A stretch of 64,000 nt of DNA, taken from contig NZ_JAJKLK010000001.1 in the NCBI RefSeq assembly GCF_020982545.1, positions 930,001 to 994,000 on the forward strand, written 5' to 3'. This DNA is from Streptomyces sp. MNU76. GTDB lineage: Bacteria; Actinomycetota; Actinomycetes; Streptomycetales; Streptomycetaceae. The notes under the pieces are model-generated. The model saw only the letters and a program-made list of their open reading frames with translations. It did not search any database and was not told the origin of the DNA. The translations under genes and the position numbers were made by a program. Of this stretch, positions 44,522 to 52,932 are shown one piece after another. Each line of letters opens with the position of its first letter. The first letter of the stretch is position 1.

Positions 44522-45887
44522 ATGAACAACGCAGCGAACGACACGACCGGGGCCCGTGGCGGAGTCTGGTCCGGGGCCTGGGTCCGTGAACGGCTCGGCG
44601 TCGAACTGGTCGGGGACGAGGAGCTGACCGGGCTCCTGGGGCTCGCTCTGCGGCGCAATCCCAAGCGGGCGCATCTGCTGGTGTCGAACGTCCTCGGCAA
44701 GCATGTGCCGCAGTCCCCGGCCGTCGTCCACGGGCACGGGTTCGCGCTCGGCCGCCGGGTGCGGCAGCTGCTGGGGGAGGACGGGGCGCGGGCCGCGGTC
44801 GTCCTCGGGTACGCCGAGACCGCCACCGGGCTCGGGCACTCCGTCGCGGACGGGGTGGGCGAGGCGCCCTACCTCCACTCCACCCGGCGTCCCGTCGAGG
44901 GGGTCGCCCAGGCCGGGGGCTTCGAGGAGTCCCACTCCCACGCGACCTCGCACCTGCTGCTGCCGGAGGACCCCGCGCTGCTCGCGGGGCCGGGGCCGCT
45001 GGTGCTCGTCGACGACGAGTTCTCCACCGGGAACACGGTCCTCAACACCATCCGCGCGCTGCACGAGCGGTATCCGCGGGAGAGGTACGTCGTGGTGGCG
45101 CTGGTCGACATGCGGTCGGCCGCCGACCAGGGGCGGTTGGCCGCGTTCGCCCGGGAGATCGGGGCGCGCGTCGACCTGGTGACCGCGGCGAAGGGGACCG
45201 TGCGGCTGCCGGAGGGGGTGCTGGAGAAGGGGCAGGCGCTCGTCGCGGCACACGAAGGCGCGGCGGCCGCGGGCACGAGCGTCGTGACACAACGCGGCGC
45301 GGCGGGCACGGGCGCGGGGGTCGCCACCGGCGTCGCCACGGCCGGGGCTTCGGCCGCCGGAGTCACGCGGATCGAGCTGGGCTGGCCCGTCGGCGTGCCC
45401 GACGGGGGACGGCACGGCTTCACCCCCGCGCACCGCGCACGGCTGGAGAGCGCGTTGCCCGCCATGGCCGCGCGCCTCGCCGAGGCGCTGCCCCCGGGGG
45501 CCCGCCGGGTGCTCGTGCTCGGTTTCGAGGAGCTGATGTACGCCCCGCTGGCGCTCGCCCGGGAGCTGGAGAAGTCGGCCGCGGAAGGGCTGGAGATACG
45601 GTTCTCCACCACCACGCGGTCGCCCGTCCTCGCCGTCGACGACCCCGGCTACGCGATCCGCAGCCGCCTCGTCTTCCCGGCCCACGACGACCCGGCGGAC
45701 GGGCCGGGGGAGCGGTACGCCTACAACGTGGCCGGCGGCGGCTTCGACGCGGTGGTCGCGGTCGTCGACTCGGTCGCGGACACGGCCGCACTGCACGCCG
45801 ACGACGGCCTGCTGGCCACCCTCGCCGCCCACGTGCCCGGCGTACTCCTCGCCGTGGTCCCGTCGTACGTCCCGCCGACCGTCTTAA
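44522..45887 (+). CDS. Phosphoribosyltransferase with C-terminal TRSP domain; 3' end uncertain
   Basis: Begins ATG 44522 (MNNAANDTTGARGGVW). The PRTase domain has the PRPP motif LVLVDDEFSTGNTVLNTI near residues 159-177. The C-terminal domain contains STTTRSPVLAVDD near 360-372, the TRSP motif that names the TRSP/PRTase_2 family. No stop codon follows in frame until 48118; reading continues into the StiP gene. The TAA at 45885 would end the protein if the frame moved by two bases near the end, so I give that end provisionally. It probably joins a phosphoribosyl group to a base-like moiety, making the nucleoside-like core. Confidence 0.7.
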
Positions 45888-45920
45888 GCGCCCCGACCCG
45901 CACTTCCCGAAAGGCCAGCC

Positions 45921-47078
45921 ATGCTCCCCGAGCCCCTCCGCGGCCCCGACTTCTCCTCCTACGCCGCCGACGAGGTGGGCTGGCTGCTGCAAGACCTCTC
46001 CGACGTGACGCTGGAGGCGCCCACCGAGGAGCGGGAGGAGGCCATCCAGAGCGGGGGCGCGCACTACGCCGAGTCCCTGCCGGTCGAGTACCAGCCGAGC
46101 GAGCAGTACCAGGCCCTCTTCCACAGCGCGCTCGACACGTCCGCCGAACGCATCGCCGTCGCCGTCGGCGTGGTGACCGAGACCGTGCTGGCCGAGCGGT
46201 CGGCGCGGCCCGTCCTGGTGTCGCTGGCCCGTGCCGGGACGCCCGTGGGCGTGCTGATGCGGCGATGGGCGCGGCACCGCCACGACATCGAGGTGCCGCA
46301 CTACGCCGTGTCCATCGTGCGGGGCCGCGGTATCGACGCCAACGCGCTGCGCTGGCTCGCCGACCGTCACGACCCCGCCGACGTCGTGTTCGTCGACGGC
46401 TGGACCGGCAAGGGTGCGATCACCCGGGAACTCGCCGCCGCCATCGAGGAGTTCGAGGCGTCCGACGGCATCACCGGGTTCGACCCCGAGATCGCCGTCC
46501 TCGCCGACCCGGGCTCGTGCGTGCGGACCTACGGCACACGGGAGGACTTCCTGATCCCCTCCGCCTGCCTCAACTCCACCGTCTCCGGGCTGATCTCACG
46601 GACCGTGCTGCGTGCGGACCTCGTCGGGCCCGACGACTTCCACGGTGCCAAGTTCTACCGGGAGCTGGCCGGCGTCGATGTGTCGGTGGACTTCCTGGAC
46701 GCCATAGCCGCCCGCTTCCCGGACGTCGAGGACGCGGTCGACGTCCGGACCAAGGAACTGCTCGCCGCCGACCGCACCCCCACCTGGGAGGGCTGGGCCG
46801 CCGTCGAGCGGATCAGCGAGGAGTACGGGATCCACGACGTCAACCTGGTCAAGCCCGGTGTCGGCGAGACCACTCGGGTGCTGCTGCGCCGGGTACCGTG
46901 GAAGATCCTCGCGCGGGCCGGGGCGGGCGCGGACCTCGACCACGTACGTCTGCTCGCCGAACAGAGAGGGGTACCGGTGGAAGAGGTGGCCGAACTGCCG
47001 TACACATGCGTGGGGTTGATCCACCCGAAGTTCACGCGGGGCGCCACCGGCGCCGACGGCAAGGCGGTGGCGGTCTGA
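45921..47078 (+). CDS. StiP family protein (Ter-module cysteine-peptidase-like)
   Basis: 385 residues from ATG 45921 (MLPEPLRGPDFSSYAADEVGWLL). The family signature includes LEAPTEEREEAIQSGGAHYAESLPVEYQPS near 35-62, VVFVDGWTGKGAITREL near 160-176 and ADPGSCVRTYGTREDFLIPSACLNSTVSGLISRT near 190-225 with conserved Cys. In the literature-level model of Ter systems, StiP proteins sit in the same operon as the PRTase and HAD. Cys-peptidase activity is a family prediction only. It ends with TGATG overlap with the HAD gene, so the two are coupled. Confidence 0.85.
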   Translation: MLPEPLRGPDFSSYAADEVGWLLQDLSDVTLEAPTEEREEAIQSGGAHYAESLPVEYQPSEQYQALFHSALDTSAERIAVAVGVVTETVLAERSARPVLVSLARAGTPVGVLMRRWARHRHDIEVPHYAVSIVRGRGIDANALRWLADRHDPADVVFVDGWTGKGAITRELAAAIEEFEASDGITGFDPEIAVLADPGSCVRTYGTREDFLIPSACLNSTVSGLISRTVLRADLVGPDDFHGAKFYRELAGVDVSVDFLDAIAARFPDVEDAVDVRTKELLAADRTPTWEGWAAVERISEEYGIHDVNLVKPGVGETTRVLLRRVPWKILARAGAGADLDHVRLLAEQRGVPVEEVAELPYTCVGLIHPKFTRGATGADGKAVAV

Positions 47079-47895
47079 TGCCGGGCCCCAGAGTTCTCGT
47101 CGCGAGCGATCTCGACCGTACGCTCATCTACTCGTCCGCCGCGCTCGCGCTGACCATGCCGGACGCGCGGGCGCCCCGGCTGCTCACCGTCGAGGTGCAC
47201 GAGAGCAGGCCGCTGTCGTACATGACGGAGACGGCCGCGGGGCTGCTGGCCGAGCTGGGCGACGCGGCGGTGTTCGTGCCGACCACGACCCGGACGCGCA
47301 AGCAGTACCAGCGGATCAATCTGCCGGGCCCGGAGCCGACGTACGCGATCTGCGCCAACGGCGGACACCTGCTGGTGGACGGGGTCACGGACCTCGACTG
47401 GCACACGCGGGTCACCGCCCGGCTCGCGGACGAGTGCGCGCCGCTCGCCGAGGTGCGGGACCACCTGGAGACCACGGCGCACCCGGCGTGGGTGCGCAAG
47501 CACCGTGTCGCCGAGGAGCTGTTCGTCTATCTCGTCGTCGAGCGTGAGCTGCTCCCCGAGGAGTGGGTGAAGGATCTCGCGGTCTGGGCCGAGAACCGCG
47601 GGTGGACCGTCTCGCTGCAGGGGCGCAAGCTCTACGCCGTGCCGAAGCCGCTCACCAAGTCGGCGGCGATGAGGGAGGTCGCTCGGCGGACGGGGGTCGA
47701 GTTGACCTTGGCCGCGGGGGACTCCCTGCTCGACGCGGATCTGTTGCTCGCGGCGGATCGGGCCTGGCGGCCGGGGCACGGGGAGCTGGCCGAGGCGGGG
47801 TTCTTGGGGCCGGGGGTGAGTGCGCTGCCCGAGCGGGGGTGTTGGCCGGGGAGCGGATTCTTCGGGAGTTCTTGCGGGCCTCTCAGGAGCGGTGA
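47078..47895 (+). CDS. HAD family phosphatase; frame lost near C-terminus
   Basis: Starts ATG 47078, overlapping the StiP stop. HAD motif I is VASDLDRTLIYSS (Asp near 11 and 13), motif II-like VPTTTRTRKQY, and motif IV LAAGDSLLDADLLLAADRAWRP near 208-227. This is the sucrose-phosphatase-like C2 HAD type. After LPERG the frame changes: the run GGGGG at 47835-47839 needs one more G to continue VLAGERILREFLRASQER to a stop at 47895. As sequenced it would read through into 48118. Likely dephosphorylates the metabolite made by the lyase and PRTase of this operon. Confidence 0.75.
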
Positions 47896-47913
47896 GGCTT
47901 GTTGCTGTGCCGG

Positions 47914-48594
47914 TCAGGGGGTGGGGGTGTGGTGCGATGCGGGCTGCCGGTCCGCTGTGGCTTGTCGCGCGGTTCCCCGCGCCCCCGAACAGCGGGGCCT
48001 TCTCAGGAAGCGGAGGAGGGTGAAGGCCAGCAGGGCCAAGGTCGCTCCCGACAGGACGATCTTCGAGTACGTCGAGACGATCGCCGTGACCTCGGTCCAG
48101 TTGGCGCCCAGGAAGTAGCCGGCCAGGACGAAGACCGTGTTCCAGAGGGCGCTGCCCAGGGTGGTCAGCAGGGTGAAGACGGGCAGGGGCATGCGTTCCA
48201 CGCCGGCCGGGACCGAGATGAGGCTGCGGAAGACCGGGATCATCCGGCCGAAGAAGATCGCCTTGGCGCCGTGTTTGAGGAACCAGGCTTCCGTCTTCTC
48301 GATGTCCGATACCTTGACCAGAGGCAGCTTCGCGGCGATGGCGACCGTGCGGTCGCGGCCGAGGAGGGCGCCGACGCCGTAGAGGGCGAGGGCGCCGACC
48401 ACGGAGCCCGCGGTGGTCCACAGCAGGGCGGCGAAGAGGTTCATCTGCCCGGTGCTCGCGGCGAAGCCGGCGAGGGGGAGGACGACCTCGCTGGGGATCG
48501 GTGGGAAGAGGTTCTCCAGCGCCACGGCGAGGCCCGCGCCCGGCGCCCCCAGCAGATCCATCAGACCGATGATCCACAGGGGTGCGCCGCTCAT
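47914..48594 (-). CDS. DedA family membrane protein (VTT domain)
   Basis: 226 residues from ATG 48594 (MSGAPLWIIGLMDLL); ATG 48618 is an earlier option without better signal. The DedA/SNARE-associated core is seen in ENLFPPIPSEVVLPLAGFAA near 27-46 and FFGRMIPVFRSLISVPAGVERM near 117-138, with about five membrane segments. Such proteins are linked to lipid translocation and membrane homeostasis. The last 30 residues (from RRPRCSGARGTAR) are encoded within the dispersed repeat at 47955-48000, so the C-terminus is probably not ancestral. Confidence 0.87.
   Translation of the reverse strand: MSGAPLWIIGLMDLLGAPGAGLAVALENLFPPIPSEVVLPLAGFAASTGQMNLFAALLWTTAGSVVGALALYGVGALLGRDRTVAIAAKLPLVKVSDIEKTEAWFLKHGAKAIFFGRMIPVFRSLISVPAGVERMPLPVFTLLTTLGSALWNTVFVLAGYFLGANWTEVTAIVSTYSKIVLSGATLALLAFTLLRFLRRPRCSGARGTARQATADRQPASHHTPTP
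47955..48000. repeat. Dispersed intergenic repeat (TTCCCCGCGCCC family)
   Basis: GTGGCTTGTCGCGCGGTTCC then CCGCGCCCCCGAACAGCGGGG, matching the family at 33329, 38044 and 61260. It lies between the HAD gene and the leftward DedA gene and is read as the DedA C-terminal tail. Confidence 0.7.
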
Positions 48595-48706
48595 CGACTC
48601 CGCTCGCATGGCTGTCATGGGGGCACGCTAGGCGAACGAAGCTGAAGGGAGCCTGAGGGGTGCGTGAACGTTCGAGGGACGCGGTCCGTTGATCGAGGTG
48701 TGTTGA

Positions 48707-48928
48707 TCAACCGCAGCAGCCGCCACCGCAGCACCCGCCACCACCACCGCCCGCCCGGGGCGCCGGGGCGGTCGCGGCGGCCGACCCTCCGACGGCGACC
48801 GTCGACAGCAGTTTGACCGTGTCGGAGTGGCCCTCGGGGCAGTCCGCGGGGGCGGAGGACTCGGCCATCGGGCGGCTCAGTTCGAAGGTGTCGCCGCAGG
48901 TCCGGCAGCGGTACTCATAGCGAGGCAT
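48707..48928 (-). CDS. FmdB family zinc-ribbon protein
   Basis: 73 residues. N-terminal MPRYEYRCRTCGDTFELSRPM is the FmdB zinc ribbon, with CxxC (Cys8, Cys11) and a second ligand region DCPEGH in which only one Cys is visible, with His as a possible fourth ligand. A Gly/Cys-rich tail of GGGGGGCCGGGCCG is notable and might bind metal. Function of FmdB-like proteins in regulation is inferred, not proven. Divergent from, and upstream of, the penicillin-binding protein gene. Confidence 0.85.
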   Translation of the reverse strand: MPRYEYRCRTCGDTFELSRPMAESSAPADCPEGHSDTVKLLSTVAVGGSAAATAPAPRAGGGGGGCCGGGCCG

Positions 48929-49332
48929 GGGGTCAGGCTAACCGGCGTCCGGGGGGCGGCAAGGGGGCCGCGTTTTGCCTGGTCGGTCACACTGGCCAAA
49001 TTTTCACGCTCCTGACAGAAGCGTTTGTGAAAGTGACTGATAATTTGTGGTCGCCGTGTGGAGACCGGGAGGCCGGGGGAACAGGGGGCTCACTGCCGCG
49101 GATGTGGCGGCCGTGACCAGCCGCGCGGCGGTGCCAAGTGGGGAGGGGGGACAGTCATGACCGCTGTCCTTGGTCGATCGGGAGACACGTGTCCCGGTCG
49201 GATAGTCGCCGTGCGCGGGCGGAAGGTTGCCGCGCACCGCCGAATCGTCGCTGGGCACCGCTCGGGCCGTCCGCGTACGGGGTCCCGCCGTGGCTAGCCG
49301 GGGAAGGGGAAGGGAAGGGGCAGGAGGAAGGG
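48929..49332. other. Leader region of the penicillin-binding protein gene
   Basis: About 404 bases without a convincing gene. Short ORFs here (for example 49157-49297) have no family resemblance and overlap the leader. A TTTGTGAAAGTGACTGATAA stretch near 49023 is the most AT-rich part and a likely promoter zone. A purine-rich run (GGGGAAGGGGAAGGGAAGGG, 49297-49318) precedes the ribosome binding site AGGAGG. Confidence 0.4.
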
Positions 49333-51483
49333 GTGCCGGAGGAGTCCGACCTCACCATGCAGCTGAAGCTCCCGCCGGCCCCGGCGGACGAGACCATGCA
49401 GCTGCGGGTGCTGGAGCCGGGTACGTTCGACCTGCCGCAGGAGCCGCCGGCGTCCGGGAAGCGCGGCAGGCGCAAGGCGCCCAGGCCGTCGCTTCTGGCC
49501 AGATTCACCGCCGTCGCCGGCGCGCGACTGGCCCCGTTCGCCCCCTTGGCCCGCCGGATGCGTCCGCAGTACCCCCGTCCGGGCCGTGCCGACTGGCGCC
49601 GCTGGGTGCCGTCCTGGCGGCAGTCGCTGGGGGCCGCGGGACTGGCCGTGGGCGTCAGCGGCATGTTCCTGTCCGTCGCCTACGCCGCCACGGACATACC
49701 GGAGGACCTCAACACCTTCGCCACCCAGCAGGACAACGTGTACTTCTGGTCCGACGGCACCCCGATGGCCCGTACCGGCTGGGTGCGACGGCAGGCGATG
49801 CCCCTGAAGGACGTCCCCCAGGACGTGCGCTGGGCGGTCCTCGCGGCGGAGAACGCGAGCTTCTACTCCGACCCCGGCATCTCCGTGAGCGGTATCACCC
49901 GCGCCCTGGTGCGCACCGTCGGCGAGGGCGACACCCAGGGCGGCTCGACCATCACCCAGCAGTACGTCAAGAACGTCTACCTGACCCAGGACCGCTCGCT
50001 CGGCCGCAAGTTCGACGAGGCGCTGCTCGCCCTCAAGCTCGACAACCAGATGAGCAAGGACGAGATCCTGGAGGGCTACCTCAACACCAGCTGGTTCGGC
50101 CGCGGCACCTACGGCATCCAGCGCGCCTCCCAGGCGTACTACGGCAAGGACGTCAGCGAGCTGAACGTCAGCGAGGCCGCGGTCCTCGCCTCCCTCCTCA
50201 AGGGCGCGGGCCTCTACGACCCCACCCTGAGCAACGCCAACCGGGAACGGGCGGTCGTGCGCTGGGAGTGGATCCTGGACCGGATGGTGGACATCGGCAA
50301 GCTGTCGAAGGCCGAGCGCGCCAAGTACACGAAGTTCCCCGAGCCGATCGAACAGTCGAGCCAGTACGACACCGGCAAGCAGAGCGACTACCTGGTGCAG
50401 CTGGCCTCCCAGTACGCGAAGAAGGCGGCGAACCTCAGCGATCAGGAGTTCGACCGGGGTGGCTACCAGATCTACACGACCTTCGACAAGGACCGGCAGA
50501 ACGAGCTGACCGACGCCGTCACCAAGGCCCGCAAGGAAGTCCGCGAGGACAACCCGAAGAAGGCGCGGACCGCGCACTTCGGCGCCTCCTCGGTCGCCGC
50601 CGACGGCCGGATCCTCGCCGTCTACGGCGGCCCCGACCACCGCAGACAGGGATTCAACGAGTCGAACGCGACCACCGTCCCGGCCGGCTCGGCCTTCCTC
50701 CCCTTCGTCTACGCGGCGGGTCTGGAACACGGTGTCGTCAAGGAGCGCGGCGGCGGGGCTACACCTGTCACCCCGCAGACGATCTACGACGGCAACGACG
50801 GCGTGCCGGTGACCACCCCCGAGGGGCCCTACTGGGACCGGGGCGGCGACCAGGTCTCCGCCCGCAACGACGGCAAGAAGTCCTGGGGCCCGATCACCCT
50901 GCACGACGCGCTCGCCCGGTCGGTGAACACCCCGTTCATGCAGCTCGGCATGGACACCGGTCTGGCCAAGGTGCGAAGCACCGCCGAGGCGGCCGGACTG
51001 CTCTCCTCCAGCTTCGGCGCGCAGGTGCCGGGGCTGTCCGTGGGCAGCGCCACGCCCAGCGCGATCCGTATGGCCAGCGGCTACAGCACCTTCGCCGCGC
51101 TGGGCAAACACACCGAGCCGTACTCCGTGCGGAAGGTGACCCACAACGGGTCCAAGGTCGCCCTGGACAAGCCGAAGCCGAAGCGGGCGGTGAGCGGCAA
51201 GGTGGCCGCCGAGGTCACCTCGGCGCTCACCGACGCCTACCGCCTCGCCCACCCCACCTCGCCCGGTGCCGCCTCCTTCGAGGTGGCCGCCAAGGGCGGG
51301 ACCACCCAGGACGACAAGGCCGCCTGGTACGTCGGAACGGCCGACGCGGTGTCGACCGCCGTCGTCGTCTACCGCATCGACCTGGCCAAGAGCCTGGAGC
51401 CGCTGCCGCTCGACGGGATCGCCGGAACTCCCAACGCCGGGGTCCCCTACGACATCTGGTCCAGTGCGATGAGGATCGGCTGA
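49333..51483 (+). CDS. Penicillin-binding protein, GT51 transglycosylase with degenerate transpeptidase
   Basis: 716 residues from GTG 49333, AGGAGG seven bases upstream; the longer frame is a shadow. A cytoplasmic tail with LTMQLKLP and TMQLRVLEP-like repeats precedes one membrane anchor (about 98-118). The GT51 domain has the catalytic Glu near 172 in LAAENASFYSD and GGSTITQQYVKNVYL near 197-211. The transpeptidase domain has SVNTPF (SxN) near 530 and KGGTT near 654, but the first motif is GSAFLPF near 453: the Lys of SxxK is Leu. The glycosyltransferase should work; the transpeptidase is probably defective or non-standard. Confidence 0.88.
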   Translation: MPEESDLTMQLKLPPAPADETMQLRVLEPGTFDLPQEPPASGKRGRRKAPRPSLLARFTAVAGARLAPFAPLARRMRPQYPRPGRADWRRWVPSWRQSLGAAGLAVGVSGMFLSVAYAATDIPEDLNTFATQQDNVYFWSDGTPMARTGWVRRQAMPLKDVPQDVRWAVLAAENASFYSDPGISVSGITRALVRTVGEGDTQGGSTITQQYVKNVYLTQDRSLGRKFDEALLALKLDNQMSKDEILEGYLNTSWFGRGTYGIQRASQAYYGKDVSELNVSEAAVLASLLKGAGLYDPTLSNANRERAVVRWEWILDRMVDIGKLSKAERAKYTKFPEPIEQSSQYDTGKQSDYLVQLASQYAKKAANLSDQEFDRGGYQIYTTFDKDRQNELTDAVTKARKEVREDNPKKARTAHFGASSVAADGRILAVYGGPDHRRQGFNESNATTVPAGSAFLPFVYAAGLEHGVVKERGGGATPVTPQTIYDGNDGVPVTTPEGPYWDRGGDQVSARNDGKKSWGPITLHDALARSVNTPFMQLGMDTGLAKVRSTAEAAGLLSSSFGAQVPGLSVGSATPSAIRMASGYSTFAALGKHTEPYSVRKVTHNGSKVALDKPKPKRAVSGKVAAEVTSALTDAYRLAHPTSPGAASFEVAAKGGTTQDDKAAWYVGTADAVSTAVVVYRIDLAKSLEPLPLDGIAGTPNAGVPYDIWSSAMRIG

Positions 51484-51530
51484 CCACCGATGAGCACCCG
51501 CACCCGCCACCCTCGCAGAATGAGCCGTAC

Positions 51531-52817
51531 ATGAAGTCTGGCAGCAAGCCGCACAAGGGCCGCCGTCGCAAGGCGCGCCCGCAGCGCCGCACCACCCGTC
51601 CGCAGTTCCTGACGGTGGCGGCGCTCCTCGTGGTGGCCTCCCTGGTCGGCGGCTACCTGGTGCTGAACCGGTCGGCCGACACCGCGCCGACCGCTTCGTC
51701 GGCCGGCGGCGGCAGCGACAAGGGGGCCACCAAGAAGGAACCCGTCTGGGACGGCGAGACCAAGGTCATCGGTGACGGCTCCACCTCCTACACCGGCCCG
51801 CAGAAGGGCCGGTTGAAGGCCGTGCCGCTCAAGAAGGGCGAGAAGCCGCCGCAGTTCGTCGTCTTCTCCTGGGACGGCGCGCTGGCGGGCGACGACAACC
51901 TCTTCGAGCACTACCGCCAGATGGCGAAGAAGTACGACGCCCACATGACGTTCTTCCTCACCGGCATCTATCTGCTGCCCAAGGAGAAGCGGGACCTCTA
52001 CGACCCGCCGCAGCACGACAAGGGCGCCGCCGCGATCAGCTACCCCACCGACGAGCACATCCTCACCACCCTGACGGAGCTCGGCGAGGCGTGGAAGGAG
52101 GGCAACGAGATAGGCACCCACTTCAACGGCCACTTCTGCGGGGAGAAGGGCGGCGGCGACTGGAGCGTCGCGGAGTGGAAGCAGGAGATCAAGGAGTTCA
52201 ACTCCTTCCTCGCCAACTGGAAGACCAACACCGGCGCCAAGGACCTCGACCCGCTGCCCTTCACCGTCGACGCCGTCAAGGGCGGCCGCGCGCCCTGCCT
52301 GGAGGGCCAGGACAACCTCCTGAAGGCCGTCAAGGACTTCGGCTACCGCTACGACGCCAGCTCCCCGGGTGCCTTCCAGGTGTGGCCGGGCAAGAAGAAC
52401 GGCGTCTGGGACTTCCCGCTGCAGATGCTCCCGTACAGCGACGAATACCAGGCCCTGTCGATGGACTTCAACTTCCTCTACAACCAGTCCGAGGGCAAGA
52501 CCGACGGTGATCCGGCCATGTACCCGACCTGGCAGCAGGAGACCATCGACACCTACATGGCGGGCTTCAACCGCGTGTACTACGGCAGCCGGGCGCCCCT
52601 GTTCATCGGCAACCACTTCGAGCAGTGGAACGGCGGCATCTACATGAACGCCGTGGACGAGGTCATCAAGACCGTGTGCGTGAAGAAGGACGTCAAGTGC
52701 GTGTCCTTCGACGAACTCGCCGACTGGATGGACGTCCAGTCGCCGGAGACCCTGGCGAACCTGCGCGGGCTCGACCCCGCCCAGGCACCGGCCGACTGGG
52801 CATCGGTCGTGAAATAG
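51531..52817 (+). CDS. Secreted polysaccharide-deacetylase-like protein
   Basis: 428 residues from ATG 51531, 48 bases after the penicillin-binding protein gene, so probably in the same unit. A very basic tail (KPHKGRRRKARPQRR) and one hydrophobic segment (FLTVAALLVVASLVGGYLVL, about 26-45) form an N-terminal anchor or signal. The globular part begins FVVFSWDGALAGDDNLFEHYRQMAKKY near 106, the place of the NodB TFDD motif but reading SWDGA, and has the HxxxH-like pair EIGTHFNGHF near 200. It resembles carbohydrate esterase 4-type folds. Acts at the cell wall, catalysis unproven. Confidence 0.72.
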   Translation: MKSGSKPHKGRRRKARPQRRTTRPQFLTVAALLVVASLVGGYLVLNRSADTAPTASSAGGGSDKGATKKEPVWDGETKVIGDGSTSYTGPQKGRLKAVPLKKGEKPPQFVVFSWDGALAGDDNLFEHYRQMAKKYDAHMTFFLTGIYLLPKEKRDLYDPPQHDKGAAAISYPTDEHILTTLTELGEAWKEGNEIGTHFNGHFCGEKGGGDWSVAEWKQEIKEFNSFLANWKTNTGAKDLDPLPFTVDAVKGGRAPCLEGQDNLLKAVKDFGYRYDASSPGAFQVWPGKKNGVWDFPLQMLPYSDEYQALSMDFNFLYNQSEGKTDGDPAMYPTWQQETIDTYMAGFNRVYYGSRAPLFIGNHFEQWNGGIYMNAVDEVIKTVCVKKDVKCVSFDELADWMDVQSPETLANLRGLDPAQAPADWASVVK

Positions 52818-52932
52818 CCGCACAGATACCCATGTTGCTCACTTGTTACACCCCCCGGTCTCACTTTGCTTGAGGAGGTCATGTAAAGATTCGAGCCCGG
52901 GTACGACCAACTCGGGGTCAAGGAGATTCCCA

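Noticed and set aside
38734..47895. Ter locus as a horizontally acquired island
   Set aside because: No integrase, tRNA junction, transposase or base-composition change is visible; flanking aceE and DUF3052 are core genes.
44390..48118. Single 1242-residue ORF spanning PRTase to HAD
   Set aside because: It joins two real genes through out-of-frame DNA of StiP; the middle part is nonsense composition. It is a product of missing stops, not a fusion protein.
49157..49297. Short ORF in the penicillin-binding protein leader
   Set aside because: No recognisable domain or good ribosome binding site, and it overlaps the leader.
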